Notes under the pieces: generated by a model
Seen by the model: only the letters and a program-made list of their open reading frames with translations
What the model was told of the DNA's origin: nothing
Databases searched by the model: none
From: Rhynochetos jubatus
Taxonomy: Eukaryota > Chordata > Aves > Eurypygiformes > Rhynochetidae
Direction: 5' to 3'
Assembly (NCBI GenBank): GCA_027574665.1
Contig: CM050655.1
Location: 3,720,001-3,784,000 of the forward strand
Length of the DNA: 64,000 nt
Program-made: the position numbers and the translations under genes
Shown: positions 1 to 12,800 of the stretch, one piece after another
How positions within the stretch are numbered: the first letter of the stretch is position 1
Layout of the letters: each line of letters starts with the position of its first letter

Positions 1-3000
1 ACCAGTTACCTCACAGGTAATACCTCATCTTTTTGAATGTCAGCAGCTCCCAGCTTCTGATGGGTTCCTACTAGCACACTTCACCTCTAATTTAGGAGAA
101 TTAATGCCCAGCACCTGCCTTTGGAAAGTTGCCAACCTCAGCACAGTACAGTTAACTTTCCTTCAGGCTTCTCTGTTCAGCAGGTGAACTGACAAAGGAG
201 CTGTTTGAACAGCACACAAGTGAGCTGCATGTAAATCCCCCAACTGGAGGAGAGGTCCTACAGTGTTTGATTTGACCTTTACATTACACCCAAGTACAAA
301 AGGGACTGCGGCAACTTCTGTGAAATAAATCCTACATGATGCAACTGATAAACAGAGTCAAGGCAAGAACACAGTGTTCAGCATAAACACAAGTTCATCA
401 TAAAGAGGAGGCCTTTACAAATATGACTGCTATGTTGCAGATGAGCGCAAGTGTCTTTTGGCAAAGAAATGAGAAGGCCTGTGTTGGAAGAGAATTCTTG
501 CAGTGCACAAGGTTGTGTCAACTTCCCAGTGATAAATTTATGCTTTGCAAAGGCAATACATAATGAAACCCCTCTTTTGGGGATACAGCCTTAGGCTTTT
601 ATGCTATTGTGTATGTATCTATAAACTCTTTGAGACATCATCACTGAATCCAAGGAAAAGCAAGTTTGTAGATTCAGGACAACCGCAGTATTCCTGCAGA
701 GCCACTCTCTCTCACACAATGATGTTTTGCATTTACTTTCTCATCTTAGTCACCTGATGCACATGACTTACTTAAAAAGAAAAGACCAGTAGTGTTGTGC
801 ATTGCATTCCTTCTTAGCATTGCTGCTGGTCTTTTCTTATACTGCAAACACAGCAGCTTGCGTACATCACCTCAACGGCAAACACTGCTGCCTGCAAACC
901 CTAGAGAACAGTAAGAAAATATTAAGATCATTATGGACAGAATACAAATGGAAATGACTGTACGAAAGAACCTCAAGAAACTGCAGAACCAGAGTTAAAA
1001 GAAAAATCTGCATTGATCATGGAGAATAACCACCCCCTTACCTCCCAGCAGTACAGCCGAGGAATGTGTTAAGACCAGAAAGTGTGCTCTGGCCAGAGCT
1101 CAGCACTGACAACTCATCAGTGGAAGACCCAGCATCCTAACAACAGAAGGATGGCAGCAAGCCTAGCAGAGCACGTCACATATACCATTCCTTTTCCAAA
1201 AAGAGACGTATTTCAAATAAGAAACCTAAGATTTGTGAAGACATGACAAGGACTTGACTGCCAACTTTCCTTCCTGTCACACACCAGCAGTCCCAGGCAG
1301 ACCACTTGGGCACACCTGGTCCAACGTTTGTGAGCATTAGGAAATTATATCGATGACAGAATGAATGAGAACGGGGAAAAAGAATATTTAGAAATTCTGT
1401 AAAATCAAAGCACTTTCCCTTTCCTTTTCTAAGTTTACATATTTAGTTTTGTCATGATAACTTTCTGAAAGAACAAACAGGTCCCATTTTATATGTTAAA
1501 GGGCAAGCAACTAACTTTTTCTCACTACCTTTGAGGTTTGCAAGAAACTGATAAACATTTACTTTTACTGTAAATAAATATGTATTCTGAGTCTACTGCG
1601 TATTATATATTTACCTTAATTGGGCCGATATTAGCCTCCTTAAATTTTGTCTAATTTTTTAACTTGGCCTTTTATTTGTTGCAGGATTTCTCATAAAAAT
1701 CTGCAAACCAATTACAAACTGTGGTTAATGAGCTCTGCATAAACCTTCTCTTTTCCTTTATCATTCTTACCATCTGCTTTGGCTGTTTTATTATCAGCCT
1801 GTAATCTAATAATCTATATCTACTTTATTTCCCATCTCACTTGGAAAAAAGGGGTAAAGAAATCCACAAGAGGTTTTAAACCCCCTGTTTTCTCTGAGTT
1901 TTTCCCGAGTTGTGACCTATGGTGCAATCTGTGTTGTGGACTCATTTTCTCCATTGTAAAATCCAAATTTCCGATTCTATTAGAAAAGCCCATTGGGTTT
2001 CCACCATCACCCTCCAAGAAAATGGCAGTGGAGCAATTGTATGATTCAAATAAATCTATTTTATCCTAGTTCTTCACTATTATTAGCAAAAATATTTCTT
2101 CCTCCTGCGCCCCCCAAAGTATTGCAAACCTTATTGGCTACATGGTTTGATGTAAAATACAGCTACAGATTTGCAGAAAAAGAATTGCAGCATTTATGTC
2201 TTACGTATCCACATACAAGAAAAGTAACTGCAGCCTTCCTGCTATTCACTATAAGACTAAAACATGCTTTGATAGAGTTATTTCATCTATTCCAGTTAGG
2301 GCCAATAAGTTTCTGGGCACCTATGTTAGATTTTGGTATGACCCATTGCACAAGTACTGTTTACATGGGATGTTAATCTATTTCAATTCAAAATTCTCTC
2401 ATTTTGTTTAAAGATATAATTAAAATATTCAGGTGTTCTCTTCTGAACTGAGCCAGTGCTGCATATTCATTTGCTGTTGAAATTCTACCAGGTGAAGTTG
2501 TTTCACTTCACTATTACCTCTTCACACACACATCTGACTGAAGTGAACATGCTGTACCATGCGTAACACATCGCTATTACAGAGCTATCCCACATGGAAA
2601 GAATATGTTTCCAAACAGATGTTCTGTGCCTATTCATTACAGAGCTAATCAGTGTCTTAAAGTGGACTCTAGGAAGCTGAGCTAATATTTTTAATAATAA
2701 TCCCAGGATAAAACACAACACAAAACACAACACACGACACAAAATATAATGACACTGTTTAAAGTTAGGAAAAGCAGTCCTGAGCACCATTATGGGGTGT
2801 AAGCTACATAATTTGGTCTGTGTGCAGCTTAAAACCGTAAATACCAAAAGGAAAAGAATGAGAAACAGGACAAGCTCTTAAAAATTGCTGAAAAAAGACC
2901 TAGATTTAGTGCTATATGGAATACAGTCATTACTAAGCAGGTTAAAGACATGTGCAACCATGGTCCCTCCTTTAAAATTAGGCAACTATTTTCAGAACTG

Positions 3001-4263
3001 TGAGTTAGATAGCATTTTTTCTTCTTTATAATGGAGTAACTCAGTTGAGAAGTTGGAAAAGTCAGCACTAAGAACTTGGCTGTTTTTAAGGAGTGGGAAT
3101 TTGCGAACAACTATCACAAAGCGAGCAACAAACAATTAAACAATAAGCCAAAGAACAACTTTTGGATCATCTGCAGATTTCCTAGCAGAGCTGCTATTCC
3201 ACTGCATAAGCTCTAGAGACATTAATCCATTTTGTACCTGAAAAGGGGCATGTGAGTGAAATGATTACATTTTCCAATGCAAGCTCATGAGGACATAGCC
3301 TGGTGCTAAAAACTGATATTGAACTCAGGAAGAAAAGAAAAACAAAGCTTGGTTAGGCATTCTGAGGTCCTCACATCTGCCTCAGGCATGCTATGTACAA
3401 AAGGCTCCTGGTAGGTTCTGTGTTATGAGCCCATGTATTTATTAGTCTTAAACAGCTTTGTTTTCTTACTTTCTTGTGCCCTGACATACATTGTAGTACT
3501 TCAACAAGCAAACAGTACATGAACAAGGCTGGCAGTTTCCCATGTTTTCTGATTTACTATTTCTTTTGTAAGTCAAAACCAAGGCTATCTGAACAATTTG
3601 TATTTATTTTTTAATTTACTGTCAGTACATTCCTGTGATAAAAAGAATTTTATCTTCCCAGGTATAGAAACTTGGAAAAACAGAGAGAGAGTTCATGTAA
3701 GTGATTCCAGCCACTTTGAGGTCCACAGAAAGACTGTGGGCAACATTCACCTTGCCTAACTGCAATGATTTAGAAGTTTCTGGTCCAAGGTGGTTGCTGA
3801 GGCCTCCACAATCAAACACAATTCTGTCTTCAAGTATGACTCATTGCTCTCTGCAGGCACTAATCTCTCCCTGTTGATTATAAAGGGGGCCCAGATGGGT
3901 AGTTTAGGTCAGGTATCCAACTTTTAAGACTGCTGCAGTTAAGTGAGATCCGCTGCTATTGACTTAAATGGAATGGATTCTGACAGAAAGTAAAGCCACA
4001 TAGGAGTCTACAGCGAAGAAGTGCCATGATTTCTGAATCTCCAGTCCTGTACCTTAACCAGTAAAGACTATTGCTCTTCACCAGAGACGAGCTTTCATTC
4101 AATGGAGTCCTAAAGCCGCATACCAGTCAAGGGAAGAAAAAACCTGTCAAAATATGTCAATTAATTAAAAAAAAAAAAGGCAAAATTTATCTACAGATTG
4201 ACTGCATTTCTTCTCAGTCACAAAGTTTTGTATTGTGTTGATTATAATCATTAAATTGTGTCA
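1..4263. other. Non-coding stretch, no gene recognised
   Basis: AT-rich DNA with stops in all frames. The longest open frames (127 codons at 1993-2376 plus, 114 codons at 2503-2847 minus) have no recognisable domain, and their residue composition looks like translated intergenic DNA. A short poly-A run lies near 4167-4178. The phrase ATTGACTTAAATGG near 3958 resembles a motif common in old avian and reptilian repeats, but the flanks are too decayed to name a family. No promoter, RNA gene or splice pair can be supported. Confidence 0.6.
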
Positions 4264-4339
4264 GTATAGATGTGATTACATAGATGTGATTAAACAACAT
4301 AAACATGATTAAGCAACATAAATGCGACTAAAACAACAT
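4264..4339. repeat. Short imperfect tandem repeat, AT-rich
   Basis: Units of roughly 19-22 bases containing GATTAAACAACATAAA-like text are repeated imperfectly about three times (TAGATGTGATTA twice, then AACAACATAAACATGATTA and a diverged copy). It lies just beyond the 3' end of the envelope remnant on the minus strand, where the retroviral 3' untranslated region or LTR would be expected. I do not recognise LTR termini here, so the repeat may be viral 3' sequence or unrelated. Confidence 0.5.
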
Positions 4340-4368
4340 TATATATACAAAGAGGTTCTTGTAATAGT

Positions 4369-5434
4369 CTAACTTGTTGTGCCACTCTCCAAGTTTTGAT
4401 ATACAGAGCAACATTTAACAGTAAGCATAATATAACCAGTCAATAGAATCACGATGGGGTGTAGCATCTGGTTCAGTATTCCAGTTGCTGTTGGAGATGA
4501 CCCAGATAAAATGTCCCACCAGTGACATTCATCTTCCTTCACTCCTTCTAGGCCATGGTGTATCTCGTCAGTGTCATGATGGGCAGTAACCAGGGTTCTT
4601 TGTCCATTTTCCTGTTTCAGCAGTCTCTCTAAATCATCATGCTGTAGTAGTTTCCTTACCATTGTAAGATTCATTCCTATAGGGGTAGGTATCAGATCTT
4701 GACATGACATATAGTTAGATTGTGGTAGTTGATAGGTTGTGGTAGGAGCTGGATAGTTAAATTCACATGCCATTATTTCAGTAAAATTACAAATACAGAT
4801 ATTTGAGTGATTATTCACTTCTACAGTGGTGCTGTTTGCAATTACAAAATCACACAGGGTTCTCATACAAACATATCCATTGCCAATATGTTCACTAGTA
4901 CAGTTTCAGGGGTTTCTTTGGAGTGTACTTCAAAATGACAAACATTTTGTTCGGTATCAAGATGAACATCCTGAGCCTTGATGGTTTTACTTTCACAGAT
5001 AAATCCCTGTTCTTTTGATATAGCACATGCATCGATATCGACAGTTTGCCATTTATTATTGTTTTACTGGGCCCTTGCTCTGTGCTCCAGTGGATGGAGT
5101 ACAGTTCCATGGTGATTTAGTCCTAGCACAATGATTGGGTATGTGGTGTATACAGAAGCATTGTCAATTGTTAAAACAAAAGCTGTGGCTTTACTGTCAG
5201 AGGGGTCATATGTGAAACTGAGTAGATGCCACCAGGATTGTCTCTATGCAGGACTAAAATAGAAAAGTTGAGGTTTGTCTTAGTTTTGGGTGGTATCTTG
5301 GTGCTTCCAGTACAGTTCAGTAGAGCATGGTCCCAAAGATTTTGTGTTTGGTTTGGATTCCTGTGTGTTGCACCATTGTTATCAACAGCTTCCCATGCAC
5401 ACAGGCCACAGGGTTTCGTCAGGATCATGGGCAC
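4369..5434 (-). pseudogene. env: Retroviral envelope remnant (surface and transmembrane)
   Basis: Three consecutive minus-strand open segments (5434-5171, 5110-4895, 4866-4369) follow the pol remnant in envelope position. The first carries a cysteine- and asparagine-rich surface-like segment (CGLCAWE, then NCTGST, a potential N-glycosylation site). The last has further NxT/S sites (NSTT, NFTE, NLTM), an HWWD segment, and a hydrophobic membrane span of about 20 residues at residues 132-152 (from LHPIVILLTG), followed by a short cysteine-containing tail. That layout fits a retroviral transmembrane subunit. The total coding length of about 1.07 kb is short for a complete envelope, and frames shift between segments, so it is internally deleted and non-functional. 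The family assignment rests on position and architecture rather than a motif that names a lineage. Confidence 0.7.
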
Positions 5435-5579
5435 AGTGCAAAGGATGGTAGGTTAACCATGACGGGTTGTCCTGGTTGCAATGCTGTGGGACATTTTCTT
5501 TGCTCAGTAGATAGAGCATTAAGTTTCATCTTTGGAAAGAACGCTCAGTACACAGGGCTCGCAGTGGGCCTTATTAACA

Positions 5580-7290
5580 TGTTTTTGTTATTTCATCTAC
5601 CTTTTGGTTCCAATTTGTGGCCGGCTTACTATCATCAGCATGATCTTTCACCCATCCTATTTTAAATGAGGTTTCCCTAGCTAAGTTTAATAGTAATTGC
5701 CAATCTTGAATTCTCCAAACCAGAGACCTGTTCCCCCTCCAATTTAAGGATTCCCATTGGCCGAGCCATTGTGTGCACCCAGCTCATACAGCATAAGAAT
5801 CTACATCTAAGACCTTTGTTTCATTTTGTGCTGCCAGAACTGCTCTGAATTCTCCCACTTTTGCACTGCCTTCACCTTCCTCCACTGCCAGTGGTACTTT
5901 CCAAAGCAACAGTTTTGTATTGCCATTCGCCGTGTATTCTTCTTGCTGAGGCATCAGTAAACCCAACACCTTCTGTAGATGCTTCCTCGGTGAAAGCAGG
6001 TGCCTCTAAAACTGGTGATGGTTTGGAGGGTGGTTGTAATGCTAGCGGGTCTCCGTTTATAGGCATTGGTAATTTGGAAAGCTTTGTATGTCCTTCCGTT
6101 AATTCCTTTTCATCTGCTACCCCTGTCAGGTAGGCATACCACTTCCTGACTGAGGATTTTTGTGCAATCCTTTCTGGGGGAGCAGTTCCTTTTAGAACTG
6201 TTTCTAACAAGTTAAACGTTAGAACTAGTTCAAACTAGTTTCATCTAGTTTGAACAGGCTGCCCCTGGTGTATTTTTTAACTTGTTTGACTGCTCCAACT
6301 AATGATAAAAGTCCTTTTTCCCACTCAGAATATCTCTGTTCTGCCTCTTTCAATGCAGTCGAGCTGAACAGTAGAGGCCTTTTTGGTCCATCAGGGATGG
6401 TTTGAAATAGATTGCAATAAATGCCATGCTCTGCAAAACCCCATTCTGCTACGACAGAGTTGTGGGGGTGTACAAGTCCCAGTGACTGGTATGTTTTTAA
6501 TTCCTGTATTAAAGTTTTAATTGCCTTTTCATACTTTGAGTATAGTGGGTGAACAATGATAGAAGATCCAGGTACATGTGTCCTACAACATCCTAGAGTA
6601 CCCATAAGTTACTGTAATACTTTTTGAGACCGGGGCATCTGTCATTGTTCTATTTTGTTCAATTCTGGTGAAATGGCTGCATTACCTGCAATCTACCAAA
6701 TACCTAAAAATTTTACTTCTCTGCTTGATCCCTGACATTTTTCAGGTGGGATTTCCACTTTTGCTTGTTGCAGTGCCTGTCATACGGCTGTTGCTGCTTC
6801 TCCCACCTTTTCAGGGAGTTTCCCCCAATTAAAATATCATCTATATATTGATACAATTTTACATCTTGGGGGAGAGAAACTGTTGGCAAAAGTTTGGCAA
6901 GCGCAGCATGAACAATCATGGGTGCATGTTTATATCCTTGCGAGACTCTGTTAAAGGTATATTGTACACCTTCCCAAGTAAAAGCAGATTTTTCTTTATC
7001 TTTTTCTTTATGGACCATAAAGAACATATCCTTGATATCCAGAGCTGTGCAGCTGCTTGAAGTGTGGCTGTTAATGGCAATATCAGGTACGGCAGCTGAT
7101 ATCGCCATCTCCTGCCTGGTGTTCAGACTGGCAAAACCAGTGAATTATATGGGGCGTGAGTTCTGGAGATAATTTTTCATTTTTCCAAATCTGCTACGAC
7201 TTCAGAAATTCCATTTCATGCTGCAGCAGAAATCATGTACTGCAGGACATCAGTAATTTTTGAGTCTGGGAGCATAGGAGCTGCATGGAG
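5580..7290 (-). pseudogene. pol: Retroviral pol remnant: reverse transcriptase and RNase H
   Basis: This is a broken relic of the enzyme that copies retroviral RNA into DNA. The N-terminal finger region is readable at about 7270-7095 in a frame with several internal stops (segments THAPYNS and GRRWRY). The palm follows at 7108-6713, with the first catalytic aspartate in LDIKDMFF, the segment SQGYKHAP, and the polymerase motif YIDD at about 6836-6847. The connection region at 6605-6225 contains the typical AEQRYSEWEKGLL segment. RNase H follows at 6210-5580: a first aspartate in GFTDASA, a glutamate in VGEFRAVLA, an aspartate in DVDSYAV, and a C-terminal HADD then WNQKVDE segment. At least three frame changes and several stops show it is dead. 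Integrase is absent downstream. Confidence 0.88.
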
Positions 7291-7440
7291 CACACACACT
7301 GCAGCTTTCAGCTTTTTAGGAGGATTACAGTTAATTTTTGAACCAAAGGACCACATACTATTGTCTAGCAGATGCCAGGTTTGGCAGTTCAGAACACTTG
7401 GATAGGTCACACCCCCAAATTTACATAGTAAATACTCTTA

Positions 7441-8037
7441 TTGCAATTTTTTTGTTTCTGAGTGCTAAAATACTAATATATTCTTATCATGCCAAGTAAG
7501 TTGCAATTTAGTAGTAAGCAGTACCACTCCTATGACTATTCAGCCTGACCCATCTCAGTAATTAGTCATGGGTCAGAGGACCACAAAGACCTTTTCCAGC
7601 CTGTTTTTCCATCCCAACGAAAATGCAGGCTGGTGTAATTCATGTGTTACCATACTTTGGTTTACAGAAAGGCAGTAAAACAGGAAGAAGCAATGCTTTT
7701 CGGTTTACATACATTGTCTCCACAAAAACACTGAAGGAATAACAACAGAGGGTAACTGTAAGATGTCAGCAGTCATTAGACAAGCTCTGCAACTCCTCAC
7801 AATGGTGTGTAGAAAGTTTTCACCCAGGACAATCACCCAAGCAAATCATTAACGTGAATTTCATAAATATCAGAGACTGAAAATGCTGCTGAGCATGCAG
7901 TGGCTGATCAATACGAGTTGCAGAGAAGCTCTTGTACCTGCAGTACTTCGACTGGAAGAGACACAGTTCTTGGTTTATAAATGGAAGGGTTCAGTTGAGA
8001 TTATGCCTTTTTTTTTTAAATAGACCTAAACCCTTTT
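7441..8037. other. Non-coding stretch
   Basis: No gene, LTR or repeat family is recognised. This is where gag and a 5' LTR of the minus-strand retrovirus might be expected, but I see no gag motif (zinc knuckle CX2CX4HX4C or major homology region) and no TG...CA LTR pair. Confidence 0.5.
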
Positions 8038-8082
8038 AAACAAACAAACAAACAAACAACAACAACCAACCAAACCCCAAGA
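8038..8082. repeat. (AAAC)n / (CAA)n microsatellite
   Basis: Five or more CAAA units run into CAACAACAA and CCAACC variants and are followed by an A-rich tail. It is a simple sequence repeat with no coding content. Confidence 0.9.
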
Positions 8083-9790
8083 ACAAAAAAACAACACAAA
8101 AATCTTACAAAAACCAGTGCACTCACAGCATCCATTTCTTTGGTGAGTTTCAGCTCGAGAGTTTAAGCTCTGATTAAGTATACAGCACACCCTCGTAGTG
8201 TTACTGACTGTTACAGAATCTATAATTGATATATTTGTCTGTTCTTATCTCTCTTTTGTCCAGATTTTAAGGTCTATTGTACACTACAGCATCTCAGGAG
8301 TACATCTGTCACCTCTGTGATCTCATTTGACACAGGTTTCCCCTTGCTTGTTGTTCCAGGCTGCAGTTTTACACTACTTTTCCCACTAGGCCTTTTGACT
8401 TGCTTCCATCCAGCTCAGCTTAAAGAACATCTGCTTAAATACAGAAAACTTCAAAAGAAACCTTGGAAGCAGTTCAGAAGCAATCTTTCTGCCATAAAAT
8501 TTTTGCTAGTAATTGCGAGTTTCTAAACTCCTCCCTTATCTGGATAAATGTAGTGCATCTGAACCCTCATTTTAGTTCAGGTAGGATTGTGATTTGAGGA
8601 GAATCCCTGAAATGCCCCACTTAACACATTCAATTCACACAAGGGAGAGGTCTCAGAATGCATGAACTGAACTTGTTTTGGAGGTACCGAAGCCAGATGT
8701 TCTTCATCTGATGATGATGCTGATTCAGTCCAAGGGCTCACAGCAGTGGTAGCCCAAAACACTGTGCATGTTGGATCCTCAGCAACAACTGCTTTACTCT
8801 ATGAACAGATCTACTCCTGTAGCAGCCTACTACATGCCAGTATGGACACAGTCAGACAGTCCTATTGTGCCTTGGAAGTCATTCTCCTAAAAGCAACATC
8901 TTGCTGCTTTTGAAAGGAAGGAGGTGATTCAAATATACTGCCCTCATTTCCCTGGTTTGTCCTGACAGAGAGAGTCAAGATCTCATCCACTTGCCAGTAC
9001 CAAATAACAGGCTATGAAATATTAGCCTTTATTATTTTCCTCATTAGAAAACTGTTCCTGCAGGGTGTTTGGGACAGAGAAAGGAGGCTGCCTTCCTCTT
9101 ACTAAAATAATTAACAACAATGGGCCTCCATTTCTTTCAGCTAGCCTAGCTGCAACCAGGAAAAAAGAAACAAGTAGCAACACCCCAATTTCATAGTACC
9201 AACTGTGAATATTAATGTCCAAGCAACCAGGTTCAAAGGTGTGACTGATTCTCAAAATAAAAAGGTGCCAAGCTCAGTAAGACCTTGGCAAGGTCTAAGA
9301 TGACAGAACTAAGAAAATTCATAGTGTTAACATATACTGCTTTTAATATTTATACCCTTAACATGAAAAAATCCCCACAGCCAACAGACATTTTTAATGG
9401 AATAGAAGCCATAGCAACCATGTGAAGCTAATCTTTAACCTCTCTGTTCTTGATTCACATAATCATAATTGTGTTAAATGCAATGCCCTTTGATTCAAAA
9501 ATACCACCATTACTGTAATGGAAAAAGTAATTAGCATTTTAATTAATGAGAGACTTGAAAATGCACGAAGGGAAGCATTAACTTCTGTTTTTCTTCAGCT
9601 ATTAAAATAATTGTATAAAAATATCACATAAAGAAGTCGCATCACACTATAGATCCAGTCCTTATGGCTCTGCTACAAACTATGCCTTAAGGTACCAAAC
9701 ACAGACATTTGCATAGCAAGAAAGATTTAATCATCCAATTGGACAAACTAAATGTTTATCTCTTGTTCCCTAAGGATAAACAAAAACTGC
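8083..9790. other. Non-coding stretch
   Basis: AT-rich DNA with short open frames only (maximum 77 codons at 9022-9255 minus, no domain). No repeat family or RNA gene is recognised. Confidence 0.55.
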
Positions 9791-9791
9791 A

Positions 9792-9821
9792 GGGGGGAGG
9801 GGGTTGGGGGAGGGAGGGGGG
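9792..9821 (+). repeat. G-rich tract, G-quadruplex pattern
   Basis: The sequence contains several runs of three to six G separated by one or two bases, satisfying the G3+N1-7 quadruplex pattern on the plus strand. It lies in otherwise AT-rich DNA. No CpG island or transcription start evidence adjoins it. Confidence 0.8.
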
Positions 9822-12800
9822 ACAAAGAAAGAAACCCACAAAAACCAACACAGTTCAGTACAGCTAATGAGAATAATAGTATTTTGTATCAGCATTATGG
9901 TAGCATATGTCTGATTGCAGCTGGTAATGCTGGTTCAACCAACCCAAGCCTCAACACCATCCTGAAGGGCAAAGGACTACACAACAAGCCCCTAATTCAG
10001 ACCTAGTAATAAACCTCACCTGATTTTAGAAGCCTAGAATGCAGATATTTACATCTGAATTAATAATCTATAGACGATGACATGTCTAAAGTCCAATATA
10101 TTGTAGCTATATGGAGATCATCAGATGACACATTAGGCCCCAGAACTATTTCTGTCCACTAACTCTAAGGGAACTGCAGATTACTAATTCGTGGATAAAT
10201 ATTTAGACACTGGTAGTAAGAATTAATAAAATGGTTCTTTAGGGTGATTCAATATTTTTTATAAATAGGTAACATTCTCCCCCTCTCTAAACTGGACACT
10301 AGTGTGTCTCTGTAATGATGGGAGAAAAAACCCTGCACATTGTACATGAATTTTTGCCAGCAGTTTTGCCAAGTGCCACGCTGAGATAAGTAACACAGCA
10401 ATTTACTCTATCTTCTGCTCCTCCACAATCCAAAGGAGGATTGTTTCTCCAACAGAAGATACTTTTGTGCTAAAATGCCCCTTCTGAATGGGGGCTTTTC
10501 TGTCACAGAAGCTGAACACAATCTGTACTATTTCTTTAAATTCATCTTTCCTGAAGGCAGATCCTGAAAGTACTCTGGGTGATTACAAAACCAAAGTAGC
10601 TTCAAAATCACCTGGCAGGTTTTACAATACTTTCAGTAAGTGTTTCTGGTTAAAAAAAAGAAAAAATGCCATGATCTGCTTGAGGAAAAAAAATTGTGTA
10701 CAGTAAGCAAGGCTGAAAATAATTTAGTGGAAAGTATGGCAGCTTAGTTTTGCAGGGTCTCCCATGTGAGACCAAGTACTCCCCAGTGTAATGTCACTAA
10801 GTTCTATGTCATGATCTTACTTTAAAATACACTTCCTTTTTTTTTTTTTTTTTTGTTGTTCCAAATGAGTTGAGCAATTCAACTGGAATACATACTGGTA
10901 CAAAAGCTAGAACAGAGTTATTCACTGAGCCAAGCTACAGGCAAACACTTCTGCCATCACACAATGACCTATCCGTCTAATAAGCCTGTCAGTATTTTGA
11001 TCATTTTAAGAGAAGGGACATCCCAAAGCTTTGTGTGAAGGATAATCTACTCCAACACTTAGGCACCATACAACTCTAGTAAATTCAAGATGATACTTGA
11101 AAGGCTTAAAAATCAGAAAGAAAAAATACAATAAAAAATCCATAGCTATGGTACAATTGTTCACTGCTAAAGGTTAACAACACTGCTCTGATTTTGCTGG
11201 TAAAATTTGAAGCTAAACATAAATAAAATACTTGTAGATGCTCTCCAATTGAATTCATTTGCCTGGAGAAGTGGAGGAGAAAAGAAAAGAAAGAACAGAA
11301 GAGTATAGGTTAATGAAGTATTTAAAATGAGAAATAGGAATTCATGCTTCTGCTTGCACTCTCTAAATTATTTTATATATTATGATACATTGTGTATCAC
11401 AGCTCTCGGTCTCCAATTTTGAGATTACCCCCATGACTTAACACTTTAAAATCGATCTTGGCAAGTCTGTCAACAAGGGAGAAAAAAACCCAACAAATTG
11501 AATGTCATTGATTAAACCTGAAAACAAGAAGGTCTGGGTTCCTTCAACACACAAAACATGCAAATGGAACTCAGCTGCTAGAGCAAAAAGAAATAAGACT
11601 TGAAAATCAGGCCTTGCTTCACTAGGTGTATGAATCAGGTATATTAAGCAGATACACTCTGACACAGATCTTGGACTTAAAGCATTTGCATCAATGACAG
11701 CAATATTGTATACTCTTCTGTTTCAAACAAAGCCAGCTTCACTGTCCTTAATCTCCAATTATACTGCTGTCCTCTCCTTCATCCTACCAAGGACAAAGAA
11801 AAAGGAAAAAATGGACTAGATAATTAGAGATTTCAAGAACTTGTTCAATGAATCTTGAAAGTTAAAACTTTGGAAACAGGACATCTAGTGCTTGCAGAGA
11901 TCCAGAGCATATCAACAGCCCTCCTGCATTCAAAAACAGCAGAACAAGGAAAGCAACTAAATTTGTAGAAGCCGTACTCAAATGCCCTAAAGTAAACCTT
12001 GCCCAAGGGAATGTCCCCCTCACTAAAGGCAGTCATGATTTCAGGGCTGGAAACTCAGTGTCAAACACACTGAATTGTAGATGCACCGTCTACTTTCTAT
12101 CCGTAACAGTAGTCTAGTTACAAAACAAGACAAATACAAAAAGCCTGCAATAAGTACTGCAATTAGTCTGTTCCCTGTAATGAGTATTCTGTTTGTCCAT
12201 GGAGAGACCAAGTGTTCATTGAGCAGGAATTCCTCATTTAGTCTTCTGTAATCACTCTGTCTCTAATAACATGGATAAATCCTTCATATGGGAGGGAGGG
12301 AAGGATGTGTCCCACATATAGGCCTGCCTCACCTAGGTACGCTGCTGCAGTTTCGTAACTGGAGCTGTGTGGTTCTCAAGAAGGAATTTCAGAAGGACAA
12401 TCTAAGAACAGCATTTTTTCAGACTACGTGAGCAGCACTGGAGCATTTATTTGGAATATACACAGCCCACAACCCTCAAAATCTTATCAAAGAAACTCTG
12501 GGAACTGAAGAGATACTAAAGACCCCAAAACCACCAAGCAATCAGCACAGCCATTAACCTTCACTTCAACAACAACAAAAAAAACCCCAAACCATTCCCC
12601 CCAAATTTTTTTCCCATTGCAGCGCAGCAGTGCATGCATCATCACATCATCAGAACAGCTGAGTTTCCTAAATAATTCTTCAAAGGTTGTGTGCGATTTC
12701 CTCCTAGTTCCCTTCAAAATCCTTCACACGTTGTATCTGGAGGGCTCACAGGCTTGCTTAGGCTCCCACATTGTTACCTACTGACACCAGTGCTTTTAAT

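Larger units (their letters stand above)
4340..7440 (-). mobile_element. Decayed env-bearing endogenous retrovirus
   Basis: Reading the minus strand from 7300 down to 4369, retroviral domains appear in the order reverse transcriptase, connection, RNase H, then envelope surface and transmembrane regions. All are broken by stops and frameshifts. No integrase text lies between RNase H (ending near 5580) and the envelope start (near 5434), so about 0.9 kb of pol is missing. No gag, protease or LTR is recognised at either edge, so both limits are approximate. It keeps an envelope, unlike the provirus at 30521-32346, and is a different, older lineage. The exact genus-level class cannot be decided by eye. 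Confidence 0.85.

Noticed and set aside
3950-3985. ATTGACTTAAATGG phrase seen in old amniote repeats
   Set aside because: It is too short and the flanks are too decayed to assign a family.
7441-9000. Search for gag and a 5' LTR of the older minus-strand retrovirus
   Set aside because: No zinc knuckle, major homology region, primer binding site or LTR terminus could be recognised on the minus strand.
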